Shown: positions 1-5,707, numbered from the stretch's first letter. The stretch: DNA of 5,707 nt from Synergistaceae bacterium (GCA_031270755.1 JAISWV010000419.1:1-5707), one strand, 5' to 3'. Notes: a model not told the origin generated them from the letters alone. Program-made: numbers and translations.

Positions 1-591
1 CAGGCGTTCTTGGCGTTTCATCCCGCGGGTCTTCTTCAACGTCGAGAGCAGTTCGGGAAAGAGGACCTCTCCTTCGCCCACACAGAAGGCGTCGATGAAG
101 GGGGCGACGGGCTCTGGAACCAACGCGCCCGGCCCTCCCGCGACGACGACAGGATGGCGCTCGCCGCGGTTCTCACCGCGCAGAGGGATGCCCCCCAGGT
201 CCAGCATCGTCAGGATGTTGGCGTACCCCAGTTCGTGCTGCAGGGTAAACCCCACCAGGTCGAACCGGGAAAGGGGAATCGAGCGCTCCAGAGAGGTCAG
301 GGAAAGGGACTTTTCCCTCAGCAGCCGTTCCATGTCCACCCACGGGCAGTACGCCCTGTCCACAGCCACGCCGGGAAGCTCCGAGAGAAAAGGCACGAGG
401 ACCTGAAAGCCGTAATAGCTCATCCCGATCTCGTACACATCGGGAAAGGCCAGGCATACCTTCAAGGTATCCTCGTCCTCCCAGGGAAGATCGGAACGCA
501 AAAAACGCCACTCGCTCCCACTGTAGCGGGAGGGGCGTGAAACCTGCGACAACAGAGGCCACAGGGGGTTATCGAACTCCGGGAACCACAT
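1..591 (-). CDS. Radical-SAM family protein of unknown function (TIGR03960-like), N-terminal part
   Basis: The first 197 codons are seen; the gene continues past the left window edge. The N-terminal region matches my memory of the TIGR03960 radical-SAM family, which carries a B12-binding-like domain before the radical-SAM core. Recognisable blocks are AFPDVYEIGMSYYGFQ (about residues 48-63), CPWVDMERLL (82-91), FDLVGFTLQHELGYANIL (110-127), and VVAGGPGALVPEPVAPFID (150-168) followed by VGEGE (171-175). The CxxxCxxC cluster-binding motif expected of a radical-SAM enzyme would lie outside the window, so the catalytic class rests on family recognition only. The ATG is well supported: an in-frame TAG lies directly upstream (592-594) and a GGAGG Shine-Dalgarno lies at 598-602 with a 6-nt spacer. 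It follows rodA after 96 nt and may be co-transcribed with it. Members often sit at mre/min loci and near ribonuclease G and rplU genes, which suggests a housekeeping role, but substrate and reaction are unknown. Confidence 0.85.
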   Translation of the reverse strand, partial: MWFPEFDNPLWPLLSQVSRPSRYSGSEWRFLRSDLPWEDEDTLKVCLAFPDVYEIGMSYYGFQVLVPFLSELPGVAVDRAYCPWVDMERLLREKSLSLTSLERSIPLSRFDLVGFTLQHELGYANILTMLDLGGIPLRGENRGERHPVVVAGGPGALVPEPVAPFIDAFCVGEGEVLFPELLSTLKKTRGMKRQERL

Positions 592-607
592 CTAATTCCT
601 CCATAAC

Positions 608-670
608 AAGCGGCCGGCAAACACGACACATTACATTACCACACACTCCGGCACAGCGTGCCGGCCGCTT
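608..670 (-). promoter_or_regulatory. Two mutually exclusive hairpins between rodA and the radical-SAM gene
   Basis: A perfect 12-bp inverted repeat (AAGCGGCCGGCA at 608-619, TGCCGGCCGCTT at 659-670) encloses a 39-nt loop. A second perfect repeat, 7 bp with a 3-nt loop, lies at 648-664 (CCGGCAC, AGC, GTGCCGG). The two share bases 659-664, so the transcript can form only one at a time. The short one would form first during transcription; the longer would replace it once the distal arm is made. The distal arm ends 5 nt before the GGAGG of the next gene. No U-run follows either stem, so neither is a standard intrinsic terminator. An RNA-stability, processing or translation-control element fits better; a DNA-binding site is also possible. 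The repeats are directly visible; the function is inference. Confidence 0.5.
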
Positions 671-687
671 CATTCATTCATTTGCAT

Positions 688-1800
688 TCACTTGTAGCGT
701 TTCGCGGCCCCGGCGTACACGCTGCCGGTCAGGCCCACGGCGATGGAAATCGCCAGAAGCGAGCTTCCTCCGTAGCTCAGAAAGGGAAGAGGAAGCCCCG
801 TGATGGGCATTAGGCCGATACTCATGCCGATGCTTTCGAACATCTGAAACCAAATCCACGCCGTCACCCCGGCGACGATGAGCTTTCCCTGAATGTCCCG
901 GTTTTTCATGCCCGCCATCACGAGCCGCGTGAATATGATACCAAAAACGAACAAAAGCAGGGACGACCCCCAAAAGCCGAATTCCTCCGCGTAGACGCTG
1001 AAGATGAAATCCGTATGAGGTTCCGGCAGAAAGCGCAGCTTGCTCTGGAGTCCCTGAAGAAACCCCTTGCCCCAGACGCTGCCGGACCCCACGGCGATCC
1101 GGGATTGGATGACGTTGTACCCGGCGCCCAAAGGGTCCCGCGTCGGGTCGAGGAAGACCAGCAATCTCATTTTTTGAAATTCTTTGAGGGCAAACCAGCC
1201 GAAGGGAAGCAGGCTTGCCCCGAGGCCCAAAATGCCCCCCAGATATCTGAGAGGCGTTCCGGCCACGAAGAGCGCCGAGAAGATGATGACCACATAAACC
1301 AGGGCGCTTCCCAGGTCCGGTTGGGCCAGAACTAAAAGCAAAACGGGGACTCCGACGCCCAGAGCGCCCAGAAAAGGCCTCAAAGACAGAGGCGGATAAC
1401 GGCTTAGAACTTTGGCCAGAACGAGAGTCAAAGAAATTTTTGCGAACTCCGACGGCTGGCCGCGGACGAACCCCAGGGAGAACCAGCTTTGAGCTCCTCT
1501 CACTCTGGGAGCCGCCAGCATCGTCACGAAAAGCAAAAAAATCGTCATTCCGTAGATAGGGTAAGCCCAATCCATAAACTTTCGATAGCCGATGGCGACG
1601 ACGAGAACGTAGGCCACAGCGGAGGCGGCACTCCACCCCAGCTGTCGTATGGCGTACTCTCCTCCGCGCCCGGCGCTGCCGGACCCCGCGCTGAAAATGC
1701 AGGCGATTCCCCAGAGTACCAACAAAACCACGCTGCCGAAAAGGAGTTTATCCAGCGCGGCCAGGTCTTCCTTCACAACAGAAAAACGGAGCGTATCCAT
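688..1800 (-). CDS. rodA: Rod shape-determining SEDS peptidoglycan glycosyltransferase RodA
   Basis: RodA polymerises lipid II into glycan strands in the inner membrane and works with the class B transpeptidase PBP2, whose gene is also here. With the ATG at 1798-1800 the protein is 370 residues, the usual RodA length, with about ten hydrophobic segments (the first near residues 21-39). SEDS landmarks are QPSEFAKI (115-122), QPDLGSA (160-166), LDPTRDPLGAGYNVIQSRIA from about 217, FLPEPHTDFIF (257-267), and LPFLSYGGSSLL near 338-349. Asp264 in HTDFIF aligns with the essential aspartate of E. coli RodA (Asp262). The start is 13 nt after the minE stop. No Shine-Dalgarno is visible before it, so translational coupling to minE is likely. 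An in-frame ATG at 1891-1893 would add 31 residues lacking hydrophobic character and overlap minE by 80 nt; it also lacks a Shine-Dalgarno, so I prefer the shorter form. RodA is favoured over its paralogue FtsW because of its size and its mrdA/min neighbours. Confidence 0.93.
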   Translation of the reverse strand: MDTLRFSVVKEDLAALDKLLFGSVVLLVLWGIACIFSAGSGSAGRGGEYAIRQLGWSAASAVAYVLVVAIGYRKFMDWAYPIYGMTIFLLFVTMLAAPRVRGAQSWFSLGFVRGQPSEFAKISLTLVLAKVLSRYPPLSLRPFLGALGVGVPVLLLVLAQPDLGSALVYVVIIFSALFVAGTPLRYLGGILGLGASLLPFGWFALKEFQKMRLLVFLDPTRDPLGAGYNVIQSRIAVGSGSVWGKGFLQGLQSKLRFLPEPHTDFIFSVYAEEFGFWGSSLLLFVFGIIFTRLVMAGMKNRDIQGKLIVAGVTAWIWFQMFESIGMSIGLMPITGLPLPFLSYGGSSLLAISIAVGLTGSVYAGAAKRYK

Positions 1801-1813
1801 TGGGGGTAGACGG

Positions 1814-2197
1814 CTATTTGCGCCGCCTGCTTTTGATGTTTTGATTGCGAGGGGGCTCCCCCCGCGGAGAAAATTTGCCTTCAGATCTGTCATCCGGGTT
1901 GTCTTCGAAGCGGTCTTCGAGAGTGCCGCCTGCTCCCCGCTTGATCCGCAGAACGGGGATATTGGCGATCAAGGCCACGGCGCTTTCGTCGTGACCGCGA
2001 TCCATTTCTATTCTCGGCTCGTCGATATCCATGTACTTCGTGAGCACGGCTATCATTTCCGCGCGCAGGTTCTCCAGCAGCTGCGGCGAAATGTCTGTGC
2101 GGTCGTTGATCAACACTATTTGAAGACGTTTCTTGGCTTCTTGGGCCGAAGAAGACGAATTATCTTTGCCCCCGAACAATCTCCGTAAAAAATCCAC
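1814..2197 (-). CDS. minE: Cell division topological specificity factor MinE, with long C-terminal tail
   Basis: MinE binds membrane-bound MinD, stimulates its ATPase and drives the Min pattern that confines FtsZ inhibition to the poles. The 127-residue protein has the expected parts: an amphipathic membrane-targeting start (MDFLRRLFGG), the MinD-contacting segment KKRLQIVLINDR (22-33), then a dimerisation domain with SPQLLENLRAEMIAVLTKYM (37-56) and LIANIPVLRIKR (76-87). Typical MinE is about 85-95 residues; here a further 39 or so residues follow, highly charged, rich in Arg, Asp, Pro and Gly, and probably disordered. The start is GTG (2195-2197), backed by a GAGG at 2203-2206 with a 5-nt spacer inside a purine-rich stretch. 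It lies 83 nt after minD; that gap holds small palindromes (TTTCGCGAAA at 2248-2257, TTCGAA at 2264-2269) and a weak stem at 2215-2234, but no promoter or terminator I would defend. The identity is firm; the tail is the odd part. Confidence 0.95.
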   Translation of the reverse strand: MDFLRRLFGGKDNSSSSAQEAKKRLQIVLINDRTDISPQLLENLRAEMIAVLTKYMDIDEPRIEMDRGHDESAVALIANIPVLRIKRGAGGTLEDRFEDNPDDRSEGKFSPRGEPPRNQNIKSRRRK

Positions 2198-2280
2198 CTT
2201 TACCTCTCCCCCGTTAAGTGGCTCAGCACTCTTATTTTTTTGTACCCTTTCGCGAAAATTGCGTTCGAAGCGTCAAAATA

Positions 2281-3081
2281 TCAAAAGCCCAACATTTTTT
2301 TCAAGCTCGCCACGAACCCCTTCGAGTGGTACGAGTCCAATTGGAGCAGCGGAACGTTCTCGCCCAAAATCCGGGCGGCGATGTTCGCGTAGGCCAGTGC
2401 CGCCGGGGAGTTTTGGGTAAAGGTCAAGGGCTCCCCCCTGTTGGTGGCCTTGATCACGCTGTCGTCCTCGGGCACGATGCCGATGAGCTTGATGGAGAGA
2501 ACGTCCAAAATGTCCTCCTGGGACAGCATCTCGTTGTTTTGGACCATCATGGCCCGGAAGCGGTTGATGACCAGGCGGATCGGGGATTTTCCCATGGACT
2601 CCAGCATGCCGATGATGCGGTCCGCGTCCCTCACGGCCGGGACCTCCGGCGTCGTGACCACCAGCGCTTCGTCCGCCCCCGCCGCCGCGTTTTTGAACCC
2701 TCCCTCGATGCCCGCGGGGCAGTCCAGGAGAACGAAATCGAAATCGGGCCGCAGTTGATCGCAGAGCTCCGACATCTGCGTCGGAGAGACGGCGTCCTTG
2801 GTGCGCGTCTGGGCCGCCGGAAGAAGGTAAAGGTTCTCTACCCGCTTGTCCCGCACCAACGCTTGATTGAGTTTGCAGTTTTTCTCGATGACGTCGATAA
2901 AATTATAGACAACTCTGCTTTCGAGTCCCATTACCATATCGAGGTTGCGCAGGCCTATGTCGGTATCGACCGCCACCACTCTTTTCCCCGCCTTCGCCAA
3001 AGACACGGCGATATTGGCGGTGGACGTCGTCTTGCCGACGCCACCTTTGCCGGACGTAATGACAATTACCCGTGCACCCAA
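2281..3081 (-). CDS. minD: Septum site-determining ATPase MinD
   Basis: MinD is a ParA/MinD-type ATPase that dimerises on ATP, binds the inner membrane and recruits MinC to block FtsZ assembly; MinE releases it. The 266-residue protein is of normal length. The deviant Walker A box GKGGVGKTT spans residues 11-19, with signature Lys12 and P-loop Lys17. The VDTDIGLRNLD block (38-48) holds the switch I aspartate Asp41, and FDFVLLDCPAGIE (114-126) is the Walker B/switch II region with Asp120. The last residues (about 255-266, GFVASLKKMLGF) form the amphipathic membrane-targeting helix. The start is TTG (3079-3081), chosen because the family begins directly with MG..VIVITSGKGG and because GGAGGG (3089-3094) lies 7 nt upstream. 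A 163-nt gap separates it from minC and contains a promoter candidate, so minD may head its own transcript with minE and rodA. Confidence 0.97.
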   Translation of the reverse strand: MGARVIVITSGKGGVGKTTSTANIAVSLAKAGKRVVAVDTDIGLRNLDMVMGLESRVVYNFIDVIEKNCKLNQALVRDKRVENLYLLPAAQTRTKDAVSPTQMSELCDQLRPDFDFVLLDCPAGIEGGFKNAAAGADEALVVTTPEVPAVRDADRIIGMLESMGKSPIRLVINRFRAMMVQNNEMLSQEDILDVLSIKLIGIVPEDDSVIKATNRGEPLTFTQNSPAALAYANIAARILGENVPLLQLDSYHSKGFVASLKKMLGF

Positions 3082-3097
3082 CAGAAAGCCCTCCCCA

Positions 3098-3120
3098 CTA
3101 AAAAACTAGAAAACTAGAAA
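3098..3120. repeat. Three 8-bp A/T-rich tandem units upstream of minD
   Basis: On the plus strand the units are CTAAAAAA (3098-3105), CTAGAAAA (3106-3113) and CTAGAAAc (3114-3121, last base diverged). They lie between the candidate promoter and the minD Shine-Dalgarno, so they would be in the 5' leader as CTAGTTTT-type units. They may be a chance low-complexity tract, or they may keep the leader unstructured; no function can be assigned. Confidence 0.45.
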
Positions 3121-3141
3121 CTCGAACTGTTTTCCCTATTT

Positions 3142-3171
3142 TTTATAAGTGCATACTCGTACGGTCGCCAA
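3142..3171 (-). promoter_or_regulatory. minDp: Candidate sigma-70-type promoter for minD-minE-rodA
   Basis: On the minus strand, TTGGCG (3166-3171, 4 of 6 to TTGACA) is followed after 18 nt by TATAAA (3142-3147, 5 of 6 to TATAAT). Transcription would start roughly 50 nt before the minD TTG. It lies in the longest non-coding gap of the window, which is visibly more A/T-rich than the genes. This is a match by eye to a general consensus in an organism whose sigma factors are unknown. Confidence 0.4.
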
Positions 3172-3180
3172 GCAATCACG

Positions 3181-3190
3181 AGCACGTGCT
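3181..3190. promoter_or_regulatory. 10-bp palindrome AGCACGTGCT upstream of the minD promoter candidate
   Basis: A perfect 10-bp palindrome lies 9 bp upstream of the candidate -35 box. That position would suit an activator or repressor site. It could equally be chance in GC-rich DNA, and I know no regulator with this site at min loci. Confidence 0.2.
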
Positions 3191-3244
3191 TCGCACTGCG
3201 GTTTCGACGCCGCGATTTCCCGATTTTCCATCCATGTACGCCAT

Positions 3245-3940
3245 TTACGCCGTTTCCGCCTCCAGTTTCCAATCCCTGAAAAGCAGCCCGTCCTCTTCCA
3301 GTGTAATAATAACAGGTTTTTTCCACCATTTCATGTCCGTGCCAATTTGGTTGTACAGTTTGTCGCCGATACGCAGCTGTTGGGGTTCGAAGGACCCGGC
3401 CACGATATAAACCCCTTCCGTCCCATTGAGCCCGGCGTGGACAAGGCCCTTCAGCTTTCCCAAAATGGAGATGCTGCCTCCCGCGAAGATCTCCGCCCCG
3501 CTGTTCAAGTGCCCGACGAGCACCACGTTTCCCGCGTAGTCCTCGTGCTGTCCCGACCGAAGGGAGCGATCGAGGATCAAGGTGTTCGTGCTGGCGTTGG
3601 CCGTCTTCGGATATTCCAGGGCCGGTTCCTCCGTTTTGAACCCGGCGCGACGGAGCCTCGCCGCAGATTCGTCGTCCGACACGATCCACGCCAGCACGTT
3701 GAGGCCCTTGGGCCAGACCACCCGGGACAAAATATCGCCCACCAGGTGATTCGAGCAGGAGCGCGACTGAAAATCGAGAACCACTCCCGTCCCCATAGGC
3801 AGCGCGTAGGTCTGCTCCGGAATGGCTTCGAAACTTGCGAGGAGAAGGTCGTCGGAGAGGTCGTTCGGAAAAACGACTCTGATGCCAAAATTCGTTCCCT
3901 TCAGCTGAATGGATGGAGCCCCGGCGGTTTTACTCGACAT
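3245..3940 (-). CDS. minC: Septum site-determining protein MinC (FtsZ assembly inhibitor)
   Basis: MinC is the effector of the Min system: its N-terminal domain antagonises FtsZ polymers and its C-terminal domain dimerises and binds MinD. With the ATG at 3938-3940 it has 231 residues, normal for the family. The N-terminal domain begins at SIQLKGTNFGIRVVF (10-24). A linker of about 20 residues leads to TLILDRSLRSGQ (119-130), the usual entry to the C-terminal beta-helix, which continues with GNVVLVGHLNSGAEIFAGG (137-155), SILGKLKGLVHAG (158-170) and EPQQLRIGD (185-193). The start is uncertain. The ATG has AAGGA upstream with a 9-nt spacer. An in-frame TTG at 3971-3973 has a better AGGAG (3981-3985, 7-nt spacer) and would add 11 residues. 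A TTG at 4016-4018 overlapping the mrdA stop has no Shine-Dalgarno. The ATG gives the N-terminus closest to the family. Confidence 0.93.
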   Translation of the reverse strand: MSSKTAGAPSIQLKGTNFGIRVVFPNDLSDDLLLASFEAIPEQTYALPMGTGVVLDFQSRSCSNHLVGDILSRVVWPKGLNVLAWIVSDDESAARLRRAGFKTEEPALEYPKTANASTNTLILDRSLRSGQHEDYAGNVVLVGHLNSGAEIFAGGSISILGKLKGLVHAGLNGTEGVYIVAGSFEPQQLRIGDKLYNQIGTDMKWWKKPVIITLEEDGLLFRDWKLEAETA

Positions 3941-3971
3941 TGTTTCCAGTCCTTCTTTCAAATATCGCTTC

Positions 3972-4012
3972 AAAAAGAATCTCCTAGGGGCGAGGGAGTC
4001 CCGCCCCCCGAG
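3972..4012 (-). terminator. GC-rich hairpin followed by a U-rich tract between mrdA and minC (possible attenuator)
   Basis: Just after the mrdA stop the transcript can fold into a GC-rich stem: GGGGC (4003-4007) with GCCCC (3987-3991) and GGG (4000-4002) with CCC (3994-3996), around an ACU loop and a 2-nt bulge. An outer CUC/GAG pairing (4010-4012 with 3981-3983) lies beyond a small internal loop. The stem is followed directly by AUUCUUUUU, resembling an intrinsic terminator with an imperfect stem and U-tract. The same fold would bury the AGGAG at 3981-3985 that could serve the alternative TTG start of minC. Partial termination, or control of minC translation, are both possible. The stem is seen; the activity is inferred. 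Confidence 0.35.
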
Positions 4013-4014
4013 TT

Positions 4015-5707
4015 TCAATCAGGATCGTAGCTTTCGGCGGGATGGCTCAGTATATGGGCCAGGATCTCCCCGACCATGGGGGAGGCGACGCTGCTGCCGT
4101 GTTCTCCCCCCTCCACGATGGCCACCGCCACGTACTGGGGTTTGTCCGCCGGCGCGTAACCGGCGAAAAGAGCGTGATCCAGCCCTTGGGAGTTCTGGGC
4201 CGTGCCCGTCTTGCCGGCGACCGTTACCCCGAAGCGGCCTGCCCGGGCTCCCGTTCCGCGGCTGACCACGTAGTCGAGGCCCTTTTGGACCACCGCCAGC
4301 TTGTCGGGAAGTATCCCCATGTCCGTCGGAGGCCGAAAGTTCGCGGACGCCACGTGAGGCGTCACCAGATAGCCGCCGTTGGCGATGGCCGCGTAGAGCC
4401 GCGCGATCTGAAGGGGGGTCAGCAGCAGGAAACCCTGGCCGATGGAGTAGTTGATCGTGTCTCCCTGATACCAATTTTCCCCGAAGCGCTCTTTTTTCCA
4501 CTCGGGTCCCGCGGTGTTTCCTCCGGACTCTCCGGGCAGGTCGATCCCCGTCGGGGCCCCCAGGCCAAACTTTTGGGTCCACTTCAGCAGGCGGTCGATG
4601 CCCAGCTTCATCCCCACCTGGTAAAAATAAACGTCGCAGGAGTTCTGCAGCGCCCCGATCAGGTTCACGCTGCCGTGCCCGCTCCGCCTCCAGCACCGGA
4701 AAGTGCGCGAAGGGAGCTTCAGGGAGCCCGAACAGAAAAAAGTCGTATTGGGCGTCACCACGTTCTCTTCCAGGGCGGCCAGGGCCATCAGGGCCTTGAA
4801 CGTGGAGGCCGGAGGGTATACCCCCGCTATCGAGCGGTCCAACATGGGCTTGTCCTTGTCCTCCGTGATCTCCTGCCATTCTTTTGCGGAAACGCCCCAG
4901 GCCAGGGGGTTGTTGTCGTAGGTGGGGGAGGACGCCAGCACCAGCACCGCTCCTGTCTTCACGTCCATGAGCACGATGGCGCCTTTGTGCGAACTCAACA
5001 GCTCCGCCGCCAGTTTCTGCGCCCCCATATCCAGGGTCAACCGGATGTCCCGTCCTTTTTCGGAGGCGCGCAAGTCGACGGTGCGCACCTTGCGTCCTTT
5101 GGCGTTGACCTCGATGGCCTCCTCCCCGGCCACGCCTCTCAGCTGTCCCTCGTAGTAGCGCTCCACGCCTCCCTTACCCACCAGATCTCCGGCCACGTAC
5201 TCTCCCGGGCGGCTGTCCCGCAGCTCTCCTTCGGAAATTTCCCCCACGTACCCCGTGATGTTGGCCGCCAGCGCTCCGGCAGGATAGATTCGACGCCACA
5301 CGGGCAGGGGGAAAAGCTGGTTCGGGAACTCGGGGTCCGCCACCAGCTCCGCCATTTGAGCCATGGTCAGGTTGGGGACGAGGCGGATCACCCGATAAGG
5401 AGCCCACCTCTGTTTCTTGATCGTCTTCTCCAGGTCCTCGATGGACATGGGGATGCCGTGGCTCGAAAGAAGTTTGCTGAGGTGGGGCAGCATATTCGGC
5501 TTGTCCAAGTCCAGGGGGTATCCCATGATGCTGAACGTCGTCTCGTTGACGGCCAGAGGCACGCCGTTGCGGTCGTAGATCTCCCCCCGGGGCGGGGAAA
5601 AGCGGATCATCCTCAAGCGGTTGCCGTAAGCGAGCCGGATGTATTTGTCCGCGTGGATGACCTGAAAAAAATAAAGCCCCACGAACAGAATTCCCAGGGT
5701 CGCCAGA
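4015..5707 (-). CDS. mrdA: Penicillin-binding protein 2 (elongasome transpeptidase), 5' end cut by window edge
   Basis: PBP2 is the class B DD-transpeptidase of the Rod complex; it cross-links strands made by RodA on the periplasmic side. The window shows 563 residues, lacking only the short cytoplasmic start and part of the membrane anchor, whose end (LATLGILFVGLYFF) is at the right edge. Counting from the first whole codon, the juxtamembrane SPPRGEIYDRNG is at 37-48. The transpeptidase motifs are STFK at 301-304 (nucleophile Ser301), SCD at 356-358 and KTGT at 499-502 (bases 4201-4212). All are intact and correctly spaced, so the enzyme should be active. Cys325, Cys338, His344 and Cys357 resemble the metal site described in some PBP2s. 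A GTG at 5680-5682 is in frame, but it falls inside the membrane anchor, so the true start lies outside. PBP2 rather than FtsI is supported by length, the C/H pattern and the min/rodA neighbours; mreBCD probably lies upstream, which I cannot see. Confidence 0.95.
   Translation of the reverse strand, partial: LATLGILFVGLYFFQVIHADKYIRLAYGNRLRMIRFSPPRGEIYDRNGVPLAVNETTFSIMGYPLDLDKPNMLPHLSKLLSSHGIPMSIEDLEKTIKKQRWAPYRVIRLVPNLTMAQMAELVADPEFPNQLFPLPVWRRIYPAGALAANITGYVGEISEGELRDSRPGEYVAGDLVGKGGVERYYEGQLRGVAGEEAIEVNAKGRKVRTVDLRASEKGRDIRLTLDMGAQKLAAELLSSHKGAIVLMDVKTGAVLVLASSPTYDNNPLAWGVSAKEWQEITEDKDKPMLDRSIAGVYPPASTFKALMALAALEENVVTPNTTFFCSGSLKLPSRTFRCWRRSGHGSVNLIGALQNSCDVYFYQVGMKLGIDRLLKWTQKFGLGAPTGIDLPGESGGNTAGPEWKKERFGENWYQGDTINYSIGQGFLLLTPLQIARLYAAIANGGYLVTPHVASANFRPPTDMGILPDKLAVVQKGLDYVVSRGTGARAGRFGVTVAGKTGTAQNSQGLDHALFAGYAPADKPQYVAVAIVEGGEHGSSVASPMVGEILAHILSHPAESYDPD

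Noticed and set aside
10..540. Plus-strand open frame opposite the radical-SAM gene
   Set aside because: The minus strand encodes conserved family blocks from an ATG with a strong Shine-Dalgarno; the plus frame has no recognisable feature.
670..687. Five-codon leader-like ORF (MQMNE) just after the rodA stop and before the hairpins
   Set aside because: It arises from a short ATGA-type repeat, has no Shine-Dalgarno of its own and no run of regulatory codons; chance is the simpler explanation.
674..1636. Second long minus-strand frame inside rodA
   Set aside because: It is offset from rodA, rich in Arg and Gly, and lacks the membrane segments and motifs that the rodA frame has.
2235..2280. 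Possible promoter (TTGACG) or terminator (A/U-rich tract) between minD and minE
   Set aside because: No acceptable -10 box lies at 16-19 nt from TTGACG, and no strong stem precedes the A-rich stretch. The small palindromes there are too short to defend.
2218..3117. Long open frame on the plus strand antisense to minD
   Set aside because: It mirrors the codon structure of minD in GC-rich DNA. The product is rich in Arg, His and Asp with no recognisable domain, and the minus strand encodes an unmistakable MinD.
3149..4030. Open frame on the plus strand antisense to minC
   Set aside because: Composition is that of a shadow frame, with no family resemblance. It spans the intergenic region and the hairpin, and minC on the other strand is certain.
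1..5707. Search by eye for CRISPR arrays, insertion sequences, tRNA or rRNA genes, and defence or toxin genes
   Set aside because: Nearly every base belongs to six recognised genes and short spacers; no such element was seen.

Overview
The window holds a single co-directional block of cell-envelope genes, all on the minus strand. It reads from right to left as mrdA (PBP2, 5' end cut by the window edge), minC, minD, minE, rodA, and the N-terminal third or so of a large radical-SAM protein that runs off the left edge. The DNA is GC-rich (about 60% by eye) and almost fully coding. Alternative starts are common: minD starts with TTG and minE with GTG. This gene order is familiar from Clostridia and other Firmicutes and from some anaerobic diderm lineages. 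The high GC and the style of the proteins make me lean towards Synergistota or a high-GC clostridial relative, but this is a guess; no rRNA or lineage-specific gene is present.

Layout: 4015-5707, mrdA. 3941-4014, a short spacer with a GC-rich hairpin, a U-rich stretch and two competing start sites for minC. 3245-3940, minC. 3082-3244, the largest intergenic gap (163 nt), with a plausible sigma-70-type promoter, a 10-bp palindrome, an A/T-rich 8-bp tandem repeat and a good Shine-Dalgarno for minD. 2281-3081, minD. 2198-2280, an 83-nt spacer in which I see no convincing promoter or terminator. 1814-2197, minE, with an unusually long C-terminal tail. 688-1800, rodA, starting 13 nt after minE. 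592-687, a 96-nt spacer with two mutually exclusive hairpins. 1-591, the radical-SAM gene.

How the genes work together: PBP2 (transpeptidase) and RodA (SEDS glycosyltransferase) form the core synthase of the Rod/elongasome complex that builds the lateral wall. MinC, MinD and MinE place the division site by keeping FtsZ away from the poles. Interleaving the two systems in one transcription unit would co-express side-wall growth and septum placement. The radical-SAM protein belongs to a conserved family of unknown function that often accompanies this locus; its role cannot be told from the sequence.

I found no mobile element, CRISPR array, RNA gene, toxin or defence system. The window is a conserved housekeeping locus and I do not think it contains a new system. 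The items worth checking are regulatory (the spacer hairpins and the internal promoter) and the extended MinE tail that is open in a second frame.
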